NCBI RefSeq assembly: GCF_018449675.1
Contig: NZ_JAAVUZ010000008.1
Location: 62,001 to 126,000, forward strand
DNA length: 64,000 bases
Source: Glaciihabitans sp. dw_435
GTDB taxonomy: Bacteria > Actinomycetota > Actinomycetes > Actinomycetales > Microbacteriaceae
Reading direction: 5' to 3'
This document shows, one piece after another, positions 56,259 through 64,000 of this stretch; position 1 is the stretch's first letter, and the number at the start of each line of letters is the position of its first letter. A program made the translations under genes and the position numbers. The notes beneath the pieces are model-generated. The model had not been told where the DNA came from, made no database searches, and saw only the letters and a program-made list of their open reading frames with translations.

Positions 56259-56285
56259 GACCCGGGCGTGCGTCACGCCCGGGTC
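56259..56285. terminator. Hairpin between ABC exporter and LacI-type gene
   Basis: A perfect 12-bp stem (56259-56270 with 56274-56285) with a 3-nt loop overlaps the stop codon of the convergent LacI gene. No T run follows on either strand, so it may work in both directions only moderately well. Confidence 0.55.
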
Positions 56286-57307
56286 GAGGCGCCCACGATC
56301 AGCTGTGGGGCAAGGCTGACGCGCCGGGTGACCCCGTCGCGGTCGGACGCGCGCGCGTCCATCAGCAGCCGCACTGCTTCGCGGCCCATGGCCGACCACG
56401 GGTGGCGCAGCGTCGTGATGGCGACGTCGTCCTCGGCGAGGGAGACGTCGAGCAGGCTCGCCACCTGCACGTCCTCCGGCACCCGCACGCCGCGCATGCG
56501 CAGCACGGCAATGGCTCCGGCTGCCACGTCATCGTTGGCGCAGACGAGGGTGTCCCAGTCGCGGGTCGACGGAGCGGATCCCGCGCCGTCGGTCCAGACG
56601 GCCAGCAGTAGTTCGGCGGCGTCGATTCCGCCTTGCAGGGTTGCCCGCACCGGGTCGGCGATGCGCACGCGGATGCCCGAGTGCTCGCCGGCGAGACGCA
56701 GCGCATCCAGTCGCCGGGCGTCGGCCGGGATGATCGGGTCGAGTCCCACCGCCACGATCGACGTTGCCCGTGTGGTGGCGAGGTGCGCGACCAGCAGGGC
56801 GGTGGCGCGGCTCTCGTCGAGACCGACCGAGTCCGTGGCATCCGGATCCACAAAGCGACCCACCTGCACGACCGGCGTGCTGCCGGCCAACGCGATGGAC
56901 TCGCGGCTCGCCTCCTCCGACGGAGGGCACAGGATGATGCCGTCGACCCGGCGCGCCAGCAGTGACTCGATGTTGTCGCGGTCGTGGCGCGCGTCCGGCG
57001 CCGAGTAGCGCAGCACGAGTGAGACGCCCTCGCGCTCGAGTCCCGCGCTCGCTGACTCGATCAGCGCGGAGAGGAACGCGGTCGAGTAGCGCGGCAGCAC
57101 GAACCCGACGGTCTCGGTGCGCTGGCTGCGCAGCGCGCTCGCGACCGCGTTGTGGCGGTATCGCAGCGCGCGGCTCGCCTCCTGCACGCGTTTTTCGCGC
57201 TCGCTCGACACCTGCCGGCTTCCCGACAACACGCGGGAGGCCGTCGCGACCGATACCCCGGCGTGCCGGGCGACGTCCGCGAGGGTCGGGGCTGGCGCGT
57301 CGCTCAC
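56273..57307 (-). CDS. LacI family transcriptional regulator
   Basis: The 344-residue regulator has the LacI helix-turn-helix at the N-terminus (TLADVARHAGVSVATASRVL), the hinge RYRHNAVASALRSQRTETVG and a periplasmic-binding-protein-like ligand domain. It should bind the perfect palindrome at 58116-58133, between the two divergent genes of this locus, and respond to a small metabolite. The GTG at 57307 overlaps the stop of the creatininase gene by one base. The ligand is not known. Confidence 0.9.
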   Translation of the reverse strand: MSDAPAPTLADVARHAGVSVATASRVLSGSRQVSSEREKRVQEASRALRYRHNAVASALRSQRTETVGFVLPRYSTAFLSALIESASAGLEREGVSLVLRYSAPDARHDRDNIESLLARRVDGIILCPPSEEASRESIALAGSTPVVQVGRFVDPDATDSVGLDESRATALLVAHLATTRATSIVAVGLDPIIPADARRLDALRLAGEHSGIRVRIADPVRATLQGGIDAAELLLAVWTDGAGSAPSTRDWDTLVCANDDVAAGAIAVLRMRGVRVPEDVQVASLLDVSLAEDDVAITTLRHPWSAMGREAVRLLMDARASDRDGVTRRVSLAPQLIVGASTRA

Positions 57308-58050
57308 TACGCTCGTCCGAGCGCGGCGATGAAGTCGACGAGGACGGCGGCGGATGCCTCGACCGTCGCGTCCAGGATTGCCTGGCCCTTCTCGGCCGTC
57401 GCGGTGGTCGGGTCGCCGAACACACCGCTCTTCGAGAAGGTGTGCAGTTGCATGGGGCGCGTTCCGTAGTCGCTGGGGAAGCTGGGGTAGCTCGCAGCGT
57501 ACCGCTCGCGCCGCACGTCGTCGGGGGAGATGGCGAGCATGATCGAGGTCTCGATCTCCTCGGCGTGGTTGAGGCCCGGAGCGGCCGGCGCACTCTCGCG
57601 CACCGCGGTGATCGCCTCGTCCATCCCGGGATAGTCGAGGGCGATTGCCGGGATGATGCCCTCATCGTTGAGTATGCGCATTGCGGCATACAGGGGCATG
57701 CGGTTACCCCAGTCGCCGTTGACGACGACGAAGCCGCGGGCTCCCGAGGCCGCGACGGAGCGGCCGATGTCGACGGTGAGGGCGGTGACCGTGGCCGGGG
57801 AGATCGAGATCGTGCCGGGGTAGCCGGCGTTGTTCCAGGTGTCGCCGTAGTGGATAGGAGGAAGCAGCAGCGCGTCGAGCCGGTCGGCCAGCGCGCGGGC
57901 GACGTGGGCCGCGGTCGCGGTGTCCGTGCCGAGGGGCAGCTGGGGCCCGTGCTGTTCGAGGGCACCGAACGGCAGGATGGCGAGCCCGGTCGACTCGCGC
58001 AGGTGCTCGGCCACATCTGTCCAGGGGGTGTGGAAGGCGTCAATACTCAC
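57307..58050 (-). CDS. Creatininase family amidohydrolase
   Basis: The 247-residue protein has the creatininase-family metal sites: FGALEQHGPQLPLGTDT (Glu and His), GDTWNNAG, NGDWGN and HAEEIETSIML. Known relatives include creatinine amidohydrolase, FAPy deformylase and mycofactocin MftE-like peptidases, so the amide it hydrolyses cannot be named. It starts with GTG and leads an operon with the LacI regulator, divergent from an amidohydrolase gene. Confidence 0.83.
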   Translation of the reverse strand: MSIDAFHTPWTDVAEHLRESTGLAILPFGALEQHGPQLPLGTDTATAAHVARALADRLDALLLPPIHYGDTWNNAGYPGTISISPATVTALTVDIGRSVAASGARGFVVVNGDWGNRMPLYAAMRILNDEGIIPAIALDYPGMDEAITAVRESAPAAPGLNHAEEIETSIMLAISPDDVRRERYAASYPSFPSDYGTRPMQLHTFSKSGVFGDPTTATAEKGQAILDATVEASAAVLVDFIAALGRA

Positions 58051-58115
58051 GGTGTGTACTCCTGAATGCTGCGATTACCGGCAATGTCACCAGACTCCCA
58101 CGAATTACCGCCAGA

Positions 58116-58133
58116 ATGTAATCGATTACATTT
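58116..58133. promoter_or_regulatory. LacI-type operator (perfect 18-bp palindrome)
   Basis: AATGTAATCGATTACATT is a perfect palindrome with the central CG step typical of LacI family operators. It lies between the divergent creatininase and amidohydrolase genes, 37 nt before the latter, and is the likely site of the LacI regulator encoded in the same cluster. Confidence 0.85.
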
Positions 58134-58169
58134 GCCGCGTCCCGCGGCCCCGAACGTACCGAGGTCCCC

Positions 58170-59417
58170 GTGCACTCCGAACCCGCCACTTCCCTCCGCA
58201 ACGTCGACCTCTGGGACGGGTCGTCCGCCCGCGGCCTCTCCACCCTCCGGTGGTCATTCACCGGCACCGACGCGGTCGTCGAGTCGGTCGAGCCGGCGAC
58301 AAGCGGATCAGCGGATGCCTCGGGCGACGCTGCCGCCCCCACCTACTCGGTCATCCCGGGGCTGATCGACACCCACGTGCACCTCGTCGGGTACGCCGGT
58401 TCCGGGCAGAAGCCCGACTTTCTCACCTGGCCCCTCGTCACCCGTCCCGAGGAACAGGCGCTGCACGGGCTGTCGAACGCGCGCAAGGGTCTGCTCGGCG
58501 GAGTGACGACCATGCGCGACCTGTCCGCGGACGAGATCCAGTTCTCGCTGCGCCGCGCCATCGACGCCGGCATTGTCGACGGCCCCCGGCTGCAGGCGCA
58601 CGGCATGGTCAGCATGACCGCCGGCCACGGCGACATGTTCATTCCCGCCGCGTTCGAGCACCGCAAGCCCACGGCCGACGGAGTGGACGAGTGCCGCAAG
58701 CTCGTGCGCCACTGGGCACGGGCCGGCGCCGACGGTGTCAAGATCGCCACCAGCGGCGGAGTTCTCTCCGAGGGCGACAAGGCGTCATGGCGCAATCACA
58801 CGCCCGAGGAGATCGCCGCCATCGTCGATGAGGCTCACGCCCTCGGCATGCGGGTCGCCGCCCACGCGCACACCGCCGCGGGTATCGACGTTGCCCTGGA
58901 GGCAGGCGTCGACTCCATCGAGCACGCGACGCTCATCACCACCGCGCAGGCGACGGCGGCCGCGAAGGCCGGCATCACCCTCGCCCCCACCATCCTCATT
59001 AACGATGCGATCGCGGCCGGTCTCGCCGGGGTGTCCGCCGAGCAGTCCGAGAAGGCGAAGGAGCTCGTGGTGAAGCGGGACGCACTCATGCGTGCCGCGG
59101 CCGACGTCGGAGCCGACTTCGTGCTGGGCACCGACGCCAACGGTCACCACGTTGCCTTCGGCGACCAGATGACCGAGATCCGGCGCATGGCCGCCGTCTT
59201 CGGCTGGACCGCGGAGCGCACCCTTCAGTCCGCCACCTCGCGCGCCTCGGCGGCGATCGGCCGGGAGAAGAACCTCGGTTCCCTCGCGCCGGGCTACCTT
59301 GCCGACTTCCTCGTCGTGCGCGGCCGCCCGTGGGACGACATCGCCGACCTCGCCGTGGAAAACATCGTGGCGGTCGTTTCCCGCGGTCGCGTCGTCGCGG
59401 GCACCCTCCCGCAGTAA
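58170..59417 (+). CDS. Amidohydrolase family metal-dependent hydrolase
   Basis: The 415-residue enzyme shows the amidohydrolase metal sites: PGLIDTHVHLVG (His-x-His), the bridging Lys in DGVKIATSGG, AAHAHTAAG and IEHATL (His pair), and LGTDANGHHVAFGDQ (Asp). These resemble imidazolonepropionase-like and Xaa-Pro dipeptidase-like enzymes. It starts at GTG 58170, divergent from the creatininase gene, across the LacI operator. Together the two hydrolases probably degrade one amide- or ring-containing compound. Confidence 0.86.
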   Translation: MHSEPATSLRNVDLWDGSSARGLSTLRWSFTGTDAVVESVEPATSGSADASGDAAAPTYSVIPGLIDTHVHLVGYAGSGQKPDFLTWPLVTRPEEQALHGLSNARKGLLGGVTTMRDLSADEIQFSLRRAIDAGIVDGPRLQAHGMVSMTAGHGDMFIPAAFEHRKPTADGVDECRKLVRHWARAGADGVKIATSGGVLSEGDKASWRNHTPEEIAAIVDEAHALGMRVAAHAHTAAGIDVALEAGVDSIEHATLITTAQATAAAKAGITLAPTILINDAIAAGLAGVSAEQSEKAKELVVKRDALMRAAADVGADFVLGTDANGHHVAFGDQMTEIRRMAAVFGWTAERTLQSATSRASAAIGREKNLGSLAPGYLADFLVVRGRPWDDIADLAVENIVAVVSRGRVVAGTLPQ

Positions 59418-59441
59418 CGGGTTGGCCGAAGGAACTGCGCC

Positions 59442-59867
59442 CTACGCTCCCGGGGTGTCGTCGTGCCACGCAAAGGTGGTTCCGGACGTCTGGAATGCCT
59501 GCCACCCCGCACCGCACTGGGCACCGTTCTTCGGGGTGATCTCCGGCCACCACGACGCGACGATCCCCGGGGTTCCCTGCAACGGACCCCGGGCGCAGCT
59601 CGCCGCGTCCAGCGGCGTCGGGCTCGCGTACCGCAGCAGCTCGCCCTTGCCGTCGAGCGATACCCGGATCCGCAGGTGCACGGCGTCGGCTGGCACAAAC
59701 GCGGGCATCACCAGCAGCGCGGTCGGGCTTGCCGCCGCCTGCGCCCGGGTGTCGAAGACCTGCTCCTTCTCGCGCGACGAGAGCAGGTTCGTGAAGGCGC
59801 ATCCCGAGAGCAACGACACGACGAGCAGGAGGACGGGGACGGCGACGAGCGCACGCGGATGGGGCAT
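59442..59867 (-). CDS. Hypothetical lipoprotein
   Basis: The 141-residue protein has a basic start (MPHPRAL), a hydrophobic stretch and a lipobox LLSGC (Cys near 23). The rest is soluble, with REKEQVFDTRAQAAASPTALLVMPAFVPAD and two further cysteines in CARGPLQGTPG and AQCGAGWQAF that could form a disulfide. I do not recognise a family. The ATG at 59867 gives the signal peptide. Confidence 0.7.
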   Translation of the reverse strand: MPHPRALVAVPVLLLVVSLLSGCAFTNLLSSREKEQVFDTRAQAAASPTALLVMPAFVPADAVHLRIRVSLDGKGELLRYASPTPLDAASCARGPLQGTPGIVASWWPEITPKNGAQCGAGWQAFQTSGTTFAWHDDTPGA

Positions 59868-59974
59868 GCATCCAGCCAACCGTCCGGCGTACGGTGCGTC
59901 GTCACCCAAACGGATGAAACCGTGTCACCTCCGCGGATGACTCTCGTGCCCGCGCCGTCGGGATGACCTGGGGC

Positions 59975-60355
59975 TCACGCCTGCGGTTCGTCGGTGCCAT
60001 TCGGGTCGAAGCGGGCTGCCGCGAGGTCCACCCGAAACACTCCGGACGCGGACCACTTGAGCGGGGTCGATTCCGCCCGGTAGTACTCCAGCGCGCGTGG
60101 CTCGTGGTTCACCGCGGGGTGCCCGCTGGAGCGCACGACCCGCCACCACGGGACATCCGCCCCGTAATACGCCATGGTCTGCCCGACAGCGCGCGCGGCC
60201 CGCGAGCCGAACGCCGCCGCGACGTCGCCGTAGGTCATGACCCGACCGGGCGGGATCGTGCCGACAACGTCGAGCACGCGCGACACGAAGTCGTCGCCGA
60301 GACTGGGCGCGCCGGGCGCGAGCGCTGCGCCGGGATCGTGAGGGGTGGATGCCAC
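59975..60355 (-). CDS. Alkyltransferase-like (ATL) MGMT family protein
   Basis: The 126-residue protein holds only the DNA-binding domain of O6-methylguanine methyltransferase, with IPPGRVMTYGDVAAAFG and ARAVGQTMAYYG. The active-site PCHRV is replaced by PWWRVV, so the acceptor cysteine is missing. Such ATL proteins bind alkylated guanine and hand it to nucleotide excision repair. It starts with GTG at 60355, 4 nt after the acetyltransferase gene, probably in one transcript with it. Confidence 0.87.
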   Translation of the reverse strand: MASTPHDPGAALAPGAPSLGDDFVSRVLDVVGTIPPGRVMTYGDVAAAFGSRAARAVGQTMAYYGADVPWWRVVRSSGHPAVNHEPRALEYYRAESTPLKWSASGVFRVDLAAARFDPNGTDEPQA

Positions 60356-60359
60356 GGGG

Positions 60360-60812
60360 CTAGAGCTTCAGTGCGCCGAGGTTTTCGCCGTACTGCGTCT
60401 GACCGATGATGGTGAACCCGAGGTGCAGGAAGAACGACTCGGGGCCGTCCTCGCCCGGTTCCCAGATGACGGTGAGCTGTTCGAAGCCGCGATTGCGGGC
60501 CTCGTCGGCCAGGCCCATCACGGCGAACTTGCCAACGCCGCGGCCCTGCGCATCTGCGGACACGTTGATGCGCCAGATGCAGCTGCGGAATTCCTCGTGC
60601 TCGGCATCCGGATCGAAGTTGCCACGGATGAATCCGACGACCTCGTCGTCATCGAGCACCACGCGCGACCAGGTCGTGCCGGGGTCGATGACCGCATCCG
60701 CGATCGAGTACGAGACGGGGGTCACAAATTGCTCCTGCCCCGGACGGAGCGTGAGACTGTTCGCGGCAACGATTGTCTTTGCCGACAGTTCTTCGAGTCT
60801 TAGCTCAGCCAT
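60360..60812 (-). CDS. GNAT family N-acetyltransferase
   Basis: The 150-residue protein has the acetyl-CoA loop QGRGVGKFAVMGLADEA and the C-terminal FFLHLGFTIIGQTQ segment of GNAT enzymes. The ATG at 60812 (MAELRLEELSAKTIV) was chosen; a frame further up to 60881 would run into the icd operator. The substrate is unknown. It is divergent from icd. Confidence 0.8.
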   Translation of the reverse strand: MAELRLEELSAKTIVAANSLTLRPGQEQFVTPVSYSIADAVIDPGTTWSRVVLDDDEVVGFIRGNFDPDAEHEEFRSCIWRINVSADAQGRGVGKFAVMGLADEARNRGFEQLTVIWEPGEDGPESFFLHLGFTIIGQTQYGENLGALKL

Positions 60813-60853
60813 GCCACACAGGTTAACGCCCGAAGCCTGACAGAAGGTAGAGA

Positions 60854-60871
60854 TATCTCGACATCGAGATA
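60854..60871. promoter_or_regulatory. Palindromic operator upstream of icd
   Basis: TATCTCGA-CA-TCGAGATA is a perfect 8-bp inverted repeat with a 2-bp centre. It overlaps the expected -35 region of the icd promoter (TAAGCT at 60886-60891). A repressor site is likely; the regulator cannot be named from sequence alone. Confidence 0.65.
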
Positions 60872-60885
60872 CTTCGCCCACCGAG

Positions 60886-60891
60886 TAAGCT
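60886..60891 (+). promoter_or_regulatory. Possible -10 box (TAAGCT) of icd
   Basis: TAAGCT lies 46 nt before the TTG start and 15 nt after the palindromic operator. The leader would be about 34 nt and includes an AGGAGA ribosome site. Confidence 0.45.
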
Positions 60892-60931
60892 GACTTCGGG
60901 CCCGTCCGGGCAGTGTTGATAGGAGATTCAC

Positions 60932-62146
60932 TTGGCGAAGATCACAGTTGAAGGCACGGTTGTCGAGCTTGATGGCGACGAGATGACCCGCATTATTTGG
61001 CAGAAGATCAAGGACACCTTGATCCACCCGTACCTCGACATCAACCTCGAGTACTACGACCTCGGAATCGAGAACCGCGACGCGACGGACGACCAGGTCA
61101 CGATCGATGCCGCGCATGCAATCCAGAAGCACGGCGTTGGCGTCAAGTGCGCGACCATCACGCCCGACGAGGCGCGCGTCGAAGAGTTCGGCCTGAAGAA
61201 GATGTGGAGGAGCCCGAACGGCACCATCCGCAACATCCTCGGCGGCGTCATCTTCCGCGAGCCGATCATCATCTCGAACATCCCGCGCCTGGTGCCGGGC
61301 TGGAACAAGCCGATCATCATCGGTCGTCACGCGTTCGGCGACCAGTACCGCGCCACCGACTTCCTGTTCAAGGGCAAGGGCAAGCTCACTGTCGAGTTCA
61401 CGCCGGAAGACGGCTCCGAGCCGCTGAAGTTCGAGGTCTTCGACGCCCCCGGCGATGGCATCGCGCAGGTGCAGTACAACCTGGATGCGTCGATCATCGA
61501 CTTCGCCCGTGCCTCGCTCAACTACGGCCTGTCGCGCAACTACCCGGTGTACCTGTCGACGAAGAACACCATCCTCAAGGCCTACGACGGTCGCTTCAAG
61601 GACATCTTTGAGGAGATCTTCCAGGCCGAGTTCAAGGAGAAGTTCGACGCGGCCGGCCTCACCTACGAGCACCGTCTGATCGACGACATGGTGGCCTCCG
61701 CCATGAAGTGGGAGGGCGGCTACGTCTGGGCCACCAAGAACTACGACGGTGACGTGCAGTCCGACACCGTGGCCCAAGGCTTCGGCTCGCTCGGCCTCAT
61801 GACGAGCGTGCTCTCCGTTCCGGACGGCAGTGTCGTCGAGGCGGAGGCCGCGCACGGCACCGTCACGCGTCACTATCGCCAGCACCAGGCGGGCAAGCCC
61901 ACCAGCACGAACCCGATCGCGTCGATCTACGCGTGGACCCGTGGGCTGTCGCACCGCGCGAAGCTGGATGACAACCCGGCGCTCGCCGAGTTCGCCGCAA
62001 CGCTCGAGGACGTCGTCATCAAGTCGGTCGAGGCTGGCCACATGACGAAGGACCTCGCTGCCCTCGTTGGCCCCGAGCAGAAGTGGGAAACCACCGAGGA
62101 GTTCCTCGACACGCTCGACAAGAACCTCGCGGCGCGTCTGGCGTAG
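60932..62146 (+). CDS. icd: NADP-dependent isocitrate dehydrogenase (dimeric type)
   Basis: The 404-residue enzyme oxidises isocitrate to 2-oxoglutarate. It resembles the dimeric eukaryote-like [24 protein letters not shown] at the start, [30 protein letters not shown] for substrate binding and [13 protein letters not shown]. It starts with TTG behind an AGGAGA site. The palindrome at 60854-60871 suggests transcription control. The repeat element C lies just after the stop codon. Confidence 0.95.
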   Translation: MAKITVEGTVVELDGDEMTRIIWQKIKDTLIHPYLDINLEYYDLGIENRDATDDQVTIDAAHAIQKHGVGVKCATITPDEARVEEFGLKKMWRSPNGTIRNILGGVIFREPIIISNIPRLVPGWNKPIIIGRHAFGDQYRATDFLFKGKGKLTVEFTPEDGSEPLKFEVFDAPGDGIAQVQYNLDASIIDFARASLNYGLSRNYPVYLSTKNTILKAYDGRFKDIFEEIFQAEFKEKFDAAGLTYEHRLIDDMVASAMKWEGGYVWATKNYDGDVQSDTVAQGFGSLGLMTSVLSVPDGSVVEAEAAHGTVTRHYRQHQAGKPTSTNPIASIYAWTRGLSHRAKLDDNPALAEFAATLEDVVIKSVEAGHMTKDLAALVGPEQKWETTEEFLDTLDKNLAARLA

Positions 62147-62156
62147 TTCCTTCCCT

Positions 62157-62243
62157 GCGGCGGGAGATCGCGCAGGTTTCGGCGGGAGAAGCTGGCGGGT
62201 GGCGGGAGATCTATCTCCCTCCACTCGCCGGTTTCTCCCGCCG
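62157..62243 (+). repeat. Palindromic repeat, copy C (plus orientation)
   Basis: This copy keeps the left part well: GGCGGGAGATCGCGCAGG, then TTTCGGCGGGAGAAGCTGG, very close to copies A and B. Its central hairpin is imperfect (GGCGGGTGGCGGGAGAT with ATCTCCCTCCACTCGCC) and it ends TTTCTCCCGCCGCG. It lies 10 nt after the icd stop codon. Confidence 0.8.
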
Positions 62244-62395
62244 CGTTCGTTAACGCGCGCACGAATTCGTCGCCGCGCGCAAAATTCGTGTTTTCCTCGA
62301 CCACCCCTATTCGGGGGTAGAACATGTGTGTACCCTGAGTGAATTCGCGTGTCTCGCGAGGAATTATCGGACTTCGACTTTCCTAGGGGTGTTTT

Positions 62396-64000
62396 TTGCG
62401 TTCTTTCTCTCGTGCTTCATCGTCAGCCCATCGAGAGGGACGCAGGCCCCTCGCTGCGGTCTCCCTCGGCGCTGGCATCGCGCTGCTGGCGGGTCTCATT
62501 TCGGCTCCCGCGGCGATGGCCGCGCCATCCGCTTCTCCGACAACGTCGCCGGACACGACCGTCTCCGTTCCCAAGATCGGGTCATCGGCCGTCGACCGGG
62601 CGCTGAAGTCCAAGTACCCGGCGGGCAAGTACATTGTCACGCTGAAGGATGACCCGGCCGCCACCTACGGCGGAGGGATCAGCGGGTACGCCGCCACGAA
62701 GCCGGCCGCGGGGCGCCAGCTCAACGCGAAGGCCACGGAGGTCTCGCGCTACACGAAGCTGCTCGGCGACAAGCAGAAGTCCCTGGAGACCCAGGTCGGG
62801 GTGAAGGCGCTGTACAACTACACGCTCGCCTACAACGGGTTTGCCGCCAACCTCACCTCGGTCGAGGCGGCACGGCTCGCGAAGAGCGACGCCGTGGCAT
62901 CCGTCGTCCCCAACAAGCTCCTGAAGATTCAGGAGGCGCAGAGCTCCATCGACTACCTGAAGATCAGCACCCCCGGCGGGGTGTGGGACTCGATCGGCGG
63001 GGTGCAGAACGCGGGCAAGGGCGTGGTCGTCGGTGACCTCGACACCGGCATCGCACCGGAGAACCCGTCGTTCGCGGGCGACCCGCTCGGCACCGCTGCC
63101 TCGACGACTAAGCCGTGGCTCGATGGCAACGTGATCCACTTCGCGAAGAACGACGGCACCACGTTCAGCAGCACCCGGCAGACGGGTGTTGGCTTCGACA
63201 ACGACGACTACAGCACGAAGATCATCGGCGCGCACTACTACGTCGACGGTTTCGGCGCGAGCCAGATCGGTGGAGCCGCGCAGGGTGAGTACCTGTCGCC
63301 CCGGGACGGCGACTCGCACGGATCGCACACCGCGAGCACCGCGGCCGGCAACGCCGGTGTGAAGGCAACCGTGTCGGGCAACGACTTCGGAACCATCGCC
63401 GGTGTCGCTCCCGCGGCGAAGATCGCGGCCTACAAGGTGTGCTGGTCGGGCAAGGATCTCGACCCGAACGTCACCACCGACGACGGCTGTGCCACGACCG
63501 ACATCGTCGCGGCCATCGACCAGTCCGTGAAGGACGGCGTGGACGTCATCAACTTCTCCATCGGTGGCGGCGCGGCCTCGTCCGTGTACTCGCCGAGTGA
63601 CCAGGCGTTCCTCAACGCGGCGTCGGCCGGAATTTTCGTCTCGGCGTCCGCGGGTAACTCGGGCCCCGCGTCATCCACTCTCGACAACGCATCCCCGTGG
63701 ATCACGACCGTCGCAGCCACCACGATCCCCAGCTACGAGGCCACCGCGGTTCTCGGCAATGGCGCGAAGTACGCCGGCGCATCGATCACCGTGCACAGTG
63801 AGCTGACCGCTCCGCTCGTGCTCGCCAGCAGCATCCCGGCAACGGGGGCGACGGCCGACGACGCGAACCTCTGTCTGGCCGGAACGATAGATCCGGCGCA
63901 GGCGGCGGGCAAGATCGTGGTCTGTGAGCGCGGCAACAACGGTCGCCTCGAGAAGTCGGCGGCGGTCAAGGCCGCGGGCGGCGTGGGAATGATCCTGCTC
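62396..64000 (+). CDS. Secreted S8 family (subtilisin-like) serine peptidase, partial
   Basis: The open frame runs past the right edge; 535 residues are visible. A TTG at 62396, 6 nt after an AGGGG site, gives an N-terminus with an Arg-rich start and a hydrophobic signal peptide (AAVSLGAGIALLAGLISAP). An inhibitor I9-like propeptide follows (KYIVTLKDDPAATYGGG). The catalytic Asp is in GDLDTGIAPENPSF (Asp216) and the His in DSHGSHTASTAAGN (His308). A protease-associated-like insert begins near residue 460 (LVLASSIPATGATADDANLC). The catalytic Ser lies beyond the window. The enzyme should be exported and degrade proteins. Confidence 0.87.
   Translation, partial: MRSFSRASSSAHREGRRPLAAVSLGAGIALLAGLISAPAAMAAPSASPTTSPDTTVSVPKIGSSAVDRALKSKYPAGKYIVTLKDDPAATYGGGISGYAATKPAAGRQLNAKATEVSRYTKLLGDKQKSLETQVGVKALYNYTLAYNGFAANLTSVEAARLAKSDAVASVVPNKLLKIQEAQSSIDYLKISTPGGVWDSIGGVQNAGKGVVVGDLDTGIAPENPSFAGDPLGTAASTTKPWLDGNVIHFAKNDGTTFSSTRQTGVGFDNDDYSTKIIGAHYYVDGFGASQIGGAAQGEYLSPRDGDSHGSHTASTAAGNAGVKATVSGNDFGTIAGVAPAAKIAAYKVCWSGKDLDPNVTTDDGCATTDIVAAIDQSVKDGVDVINFSIGGGAASSVYSPSDQAFLNAASAGIFVSASAGNSGPASSTLDNASPWITTVAATTIPSYEATAVLGNGAKYAGASITVHSELTAPLVLASSIPATGATADDANLCLAGTIDPAQAAGKIVVCERGNNGRLEKSAAVKAAGGVGMILL

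Noticed and set aside
56529-58043. 504-codon minus frame across the LacI and creatininase genes
   Set aside because: It overlaps two well-supported genes in another frame and is dominated by Arg/Pro/Ser, as expected of a shadow.
10743-62243. GGCGGGA-rich repeats as a CRISPR array
   Set aside because: Only three copies, far apart, no regular spacers and no cas genes.

Overview
The window is high-GC actinobacterial chromosome. Leaderless promoters, GuaB3, DUF3817-guaA, DUF6350-purN-purH and HtaA-type haem uptake together suggest the family Microbacteriaceae. This placement is inferred from gene content; no rRNA is present to confirm it. Genes are densely packed, many overlap by 4 nt, and the content is mostly core metabolism with a few accessory islands. 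No tRNA, rRNA, CRISPR array, transposase or integrase was seen.

Layout. 1-2.8 kb: tail of a membrane protein, a THUMP-like methyltransferase, groES under two CIRCE elements, and rarD. 2.9-9 kb: a branched-chain amino-acid (Liv) ABC system in which livJ is separate from and convergent with livHMGF; LivH carries an extra secreted domain. 9.2-14.5 kb: guaB and guaB3 on either side of a small accessory segment, an AbiEi-like gene bracketed by inverted copies of a palindromic repeat, plus a MalY/PatB aminotransferase. 14.5-19.2 kb: glpD, a KhtT/KhtU-type K+/H+ antiporter pair and a SURF1 protein. 19.3-25.7 kb: three overlapping genes for large, multi-domain glycan enzymes (two glycosyltransferase fusions and a polysaccharide pyruvyltransferase with a coiled-coil tail). 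25.7-32.8 kb: DUF3817-guaA (guaA seems to start at ATT), two related membrane-anchored proteins of unknown role, a 42-residue acidic peptide, a Bax-inhibitor-like protein and a GDPD family phosphodiesterase. 32.8-42.5 kb: a PcrA/UvrD helicase, then a haem acquisition locus (htaA-like gene, hmuTUV, divergent haem oxygenase) with a triple iron-box operator. 42.7-48.6 kb: sucCD, an SRPBCC-DUF4166-DUF4166 operon, DUF6350 and cytidine deaminase. 48.7-56.2 kb: purN-purH, a membrane-anchored dimethylargininase, and a heterodimeric ABC exporter preceded by a possible leader peptide. 56.3-64 kb: a LacI-creatininase/amidohydrolase module with a palindromic operator, a lipoprotein, an alkyltransferase-like protein, a GNAT protein, icd under a palindromic operator, and the first part of a secreted S8 peptidase cut by the window end.

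The genes form several visible circuits: purine synthesis (guaB, guaB3, guaA, purN, purH), TCA enzymes (sucCD, icd), iron and haem economy, and cell-surface glycan assembly. The least explained elements are the roughly 90-bp palindromic repeat (three copies), the AbiEi-like gene it brackets, the glycan cassette, the ATT start of guaA and the leader peptide ahead of the ABC exporter.
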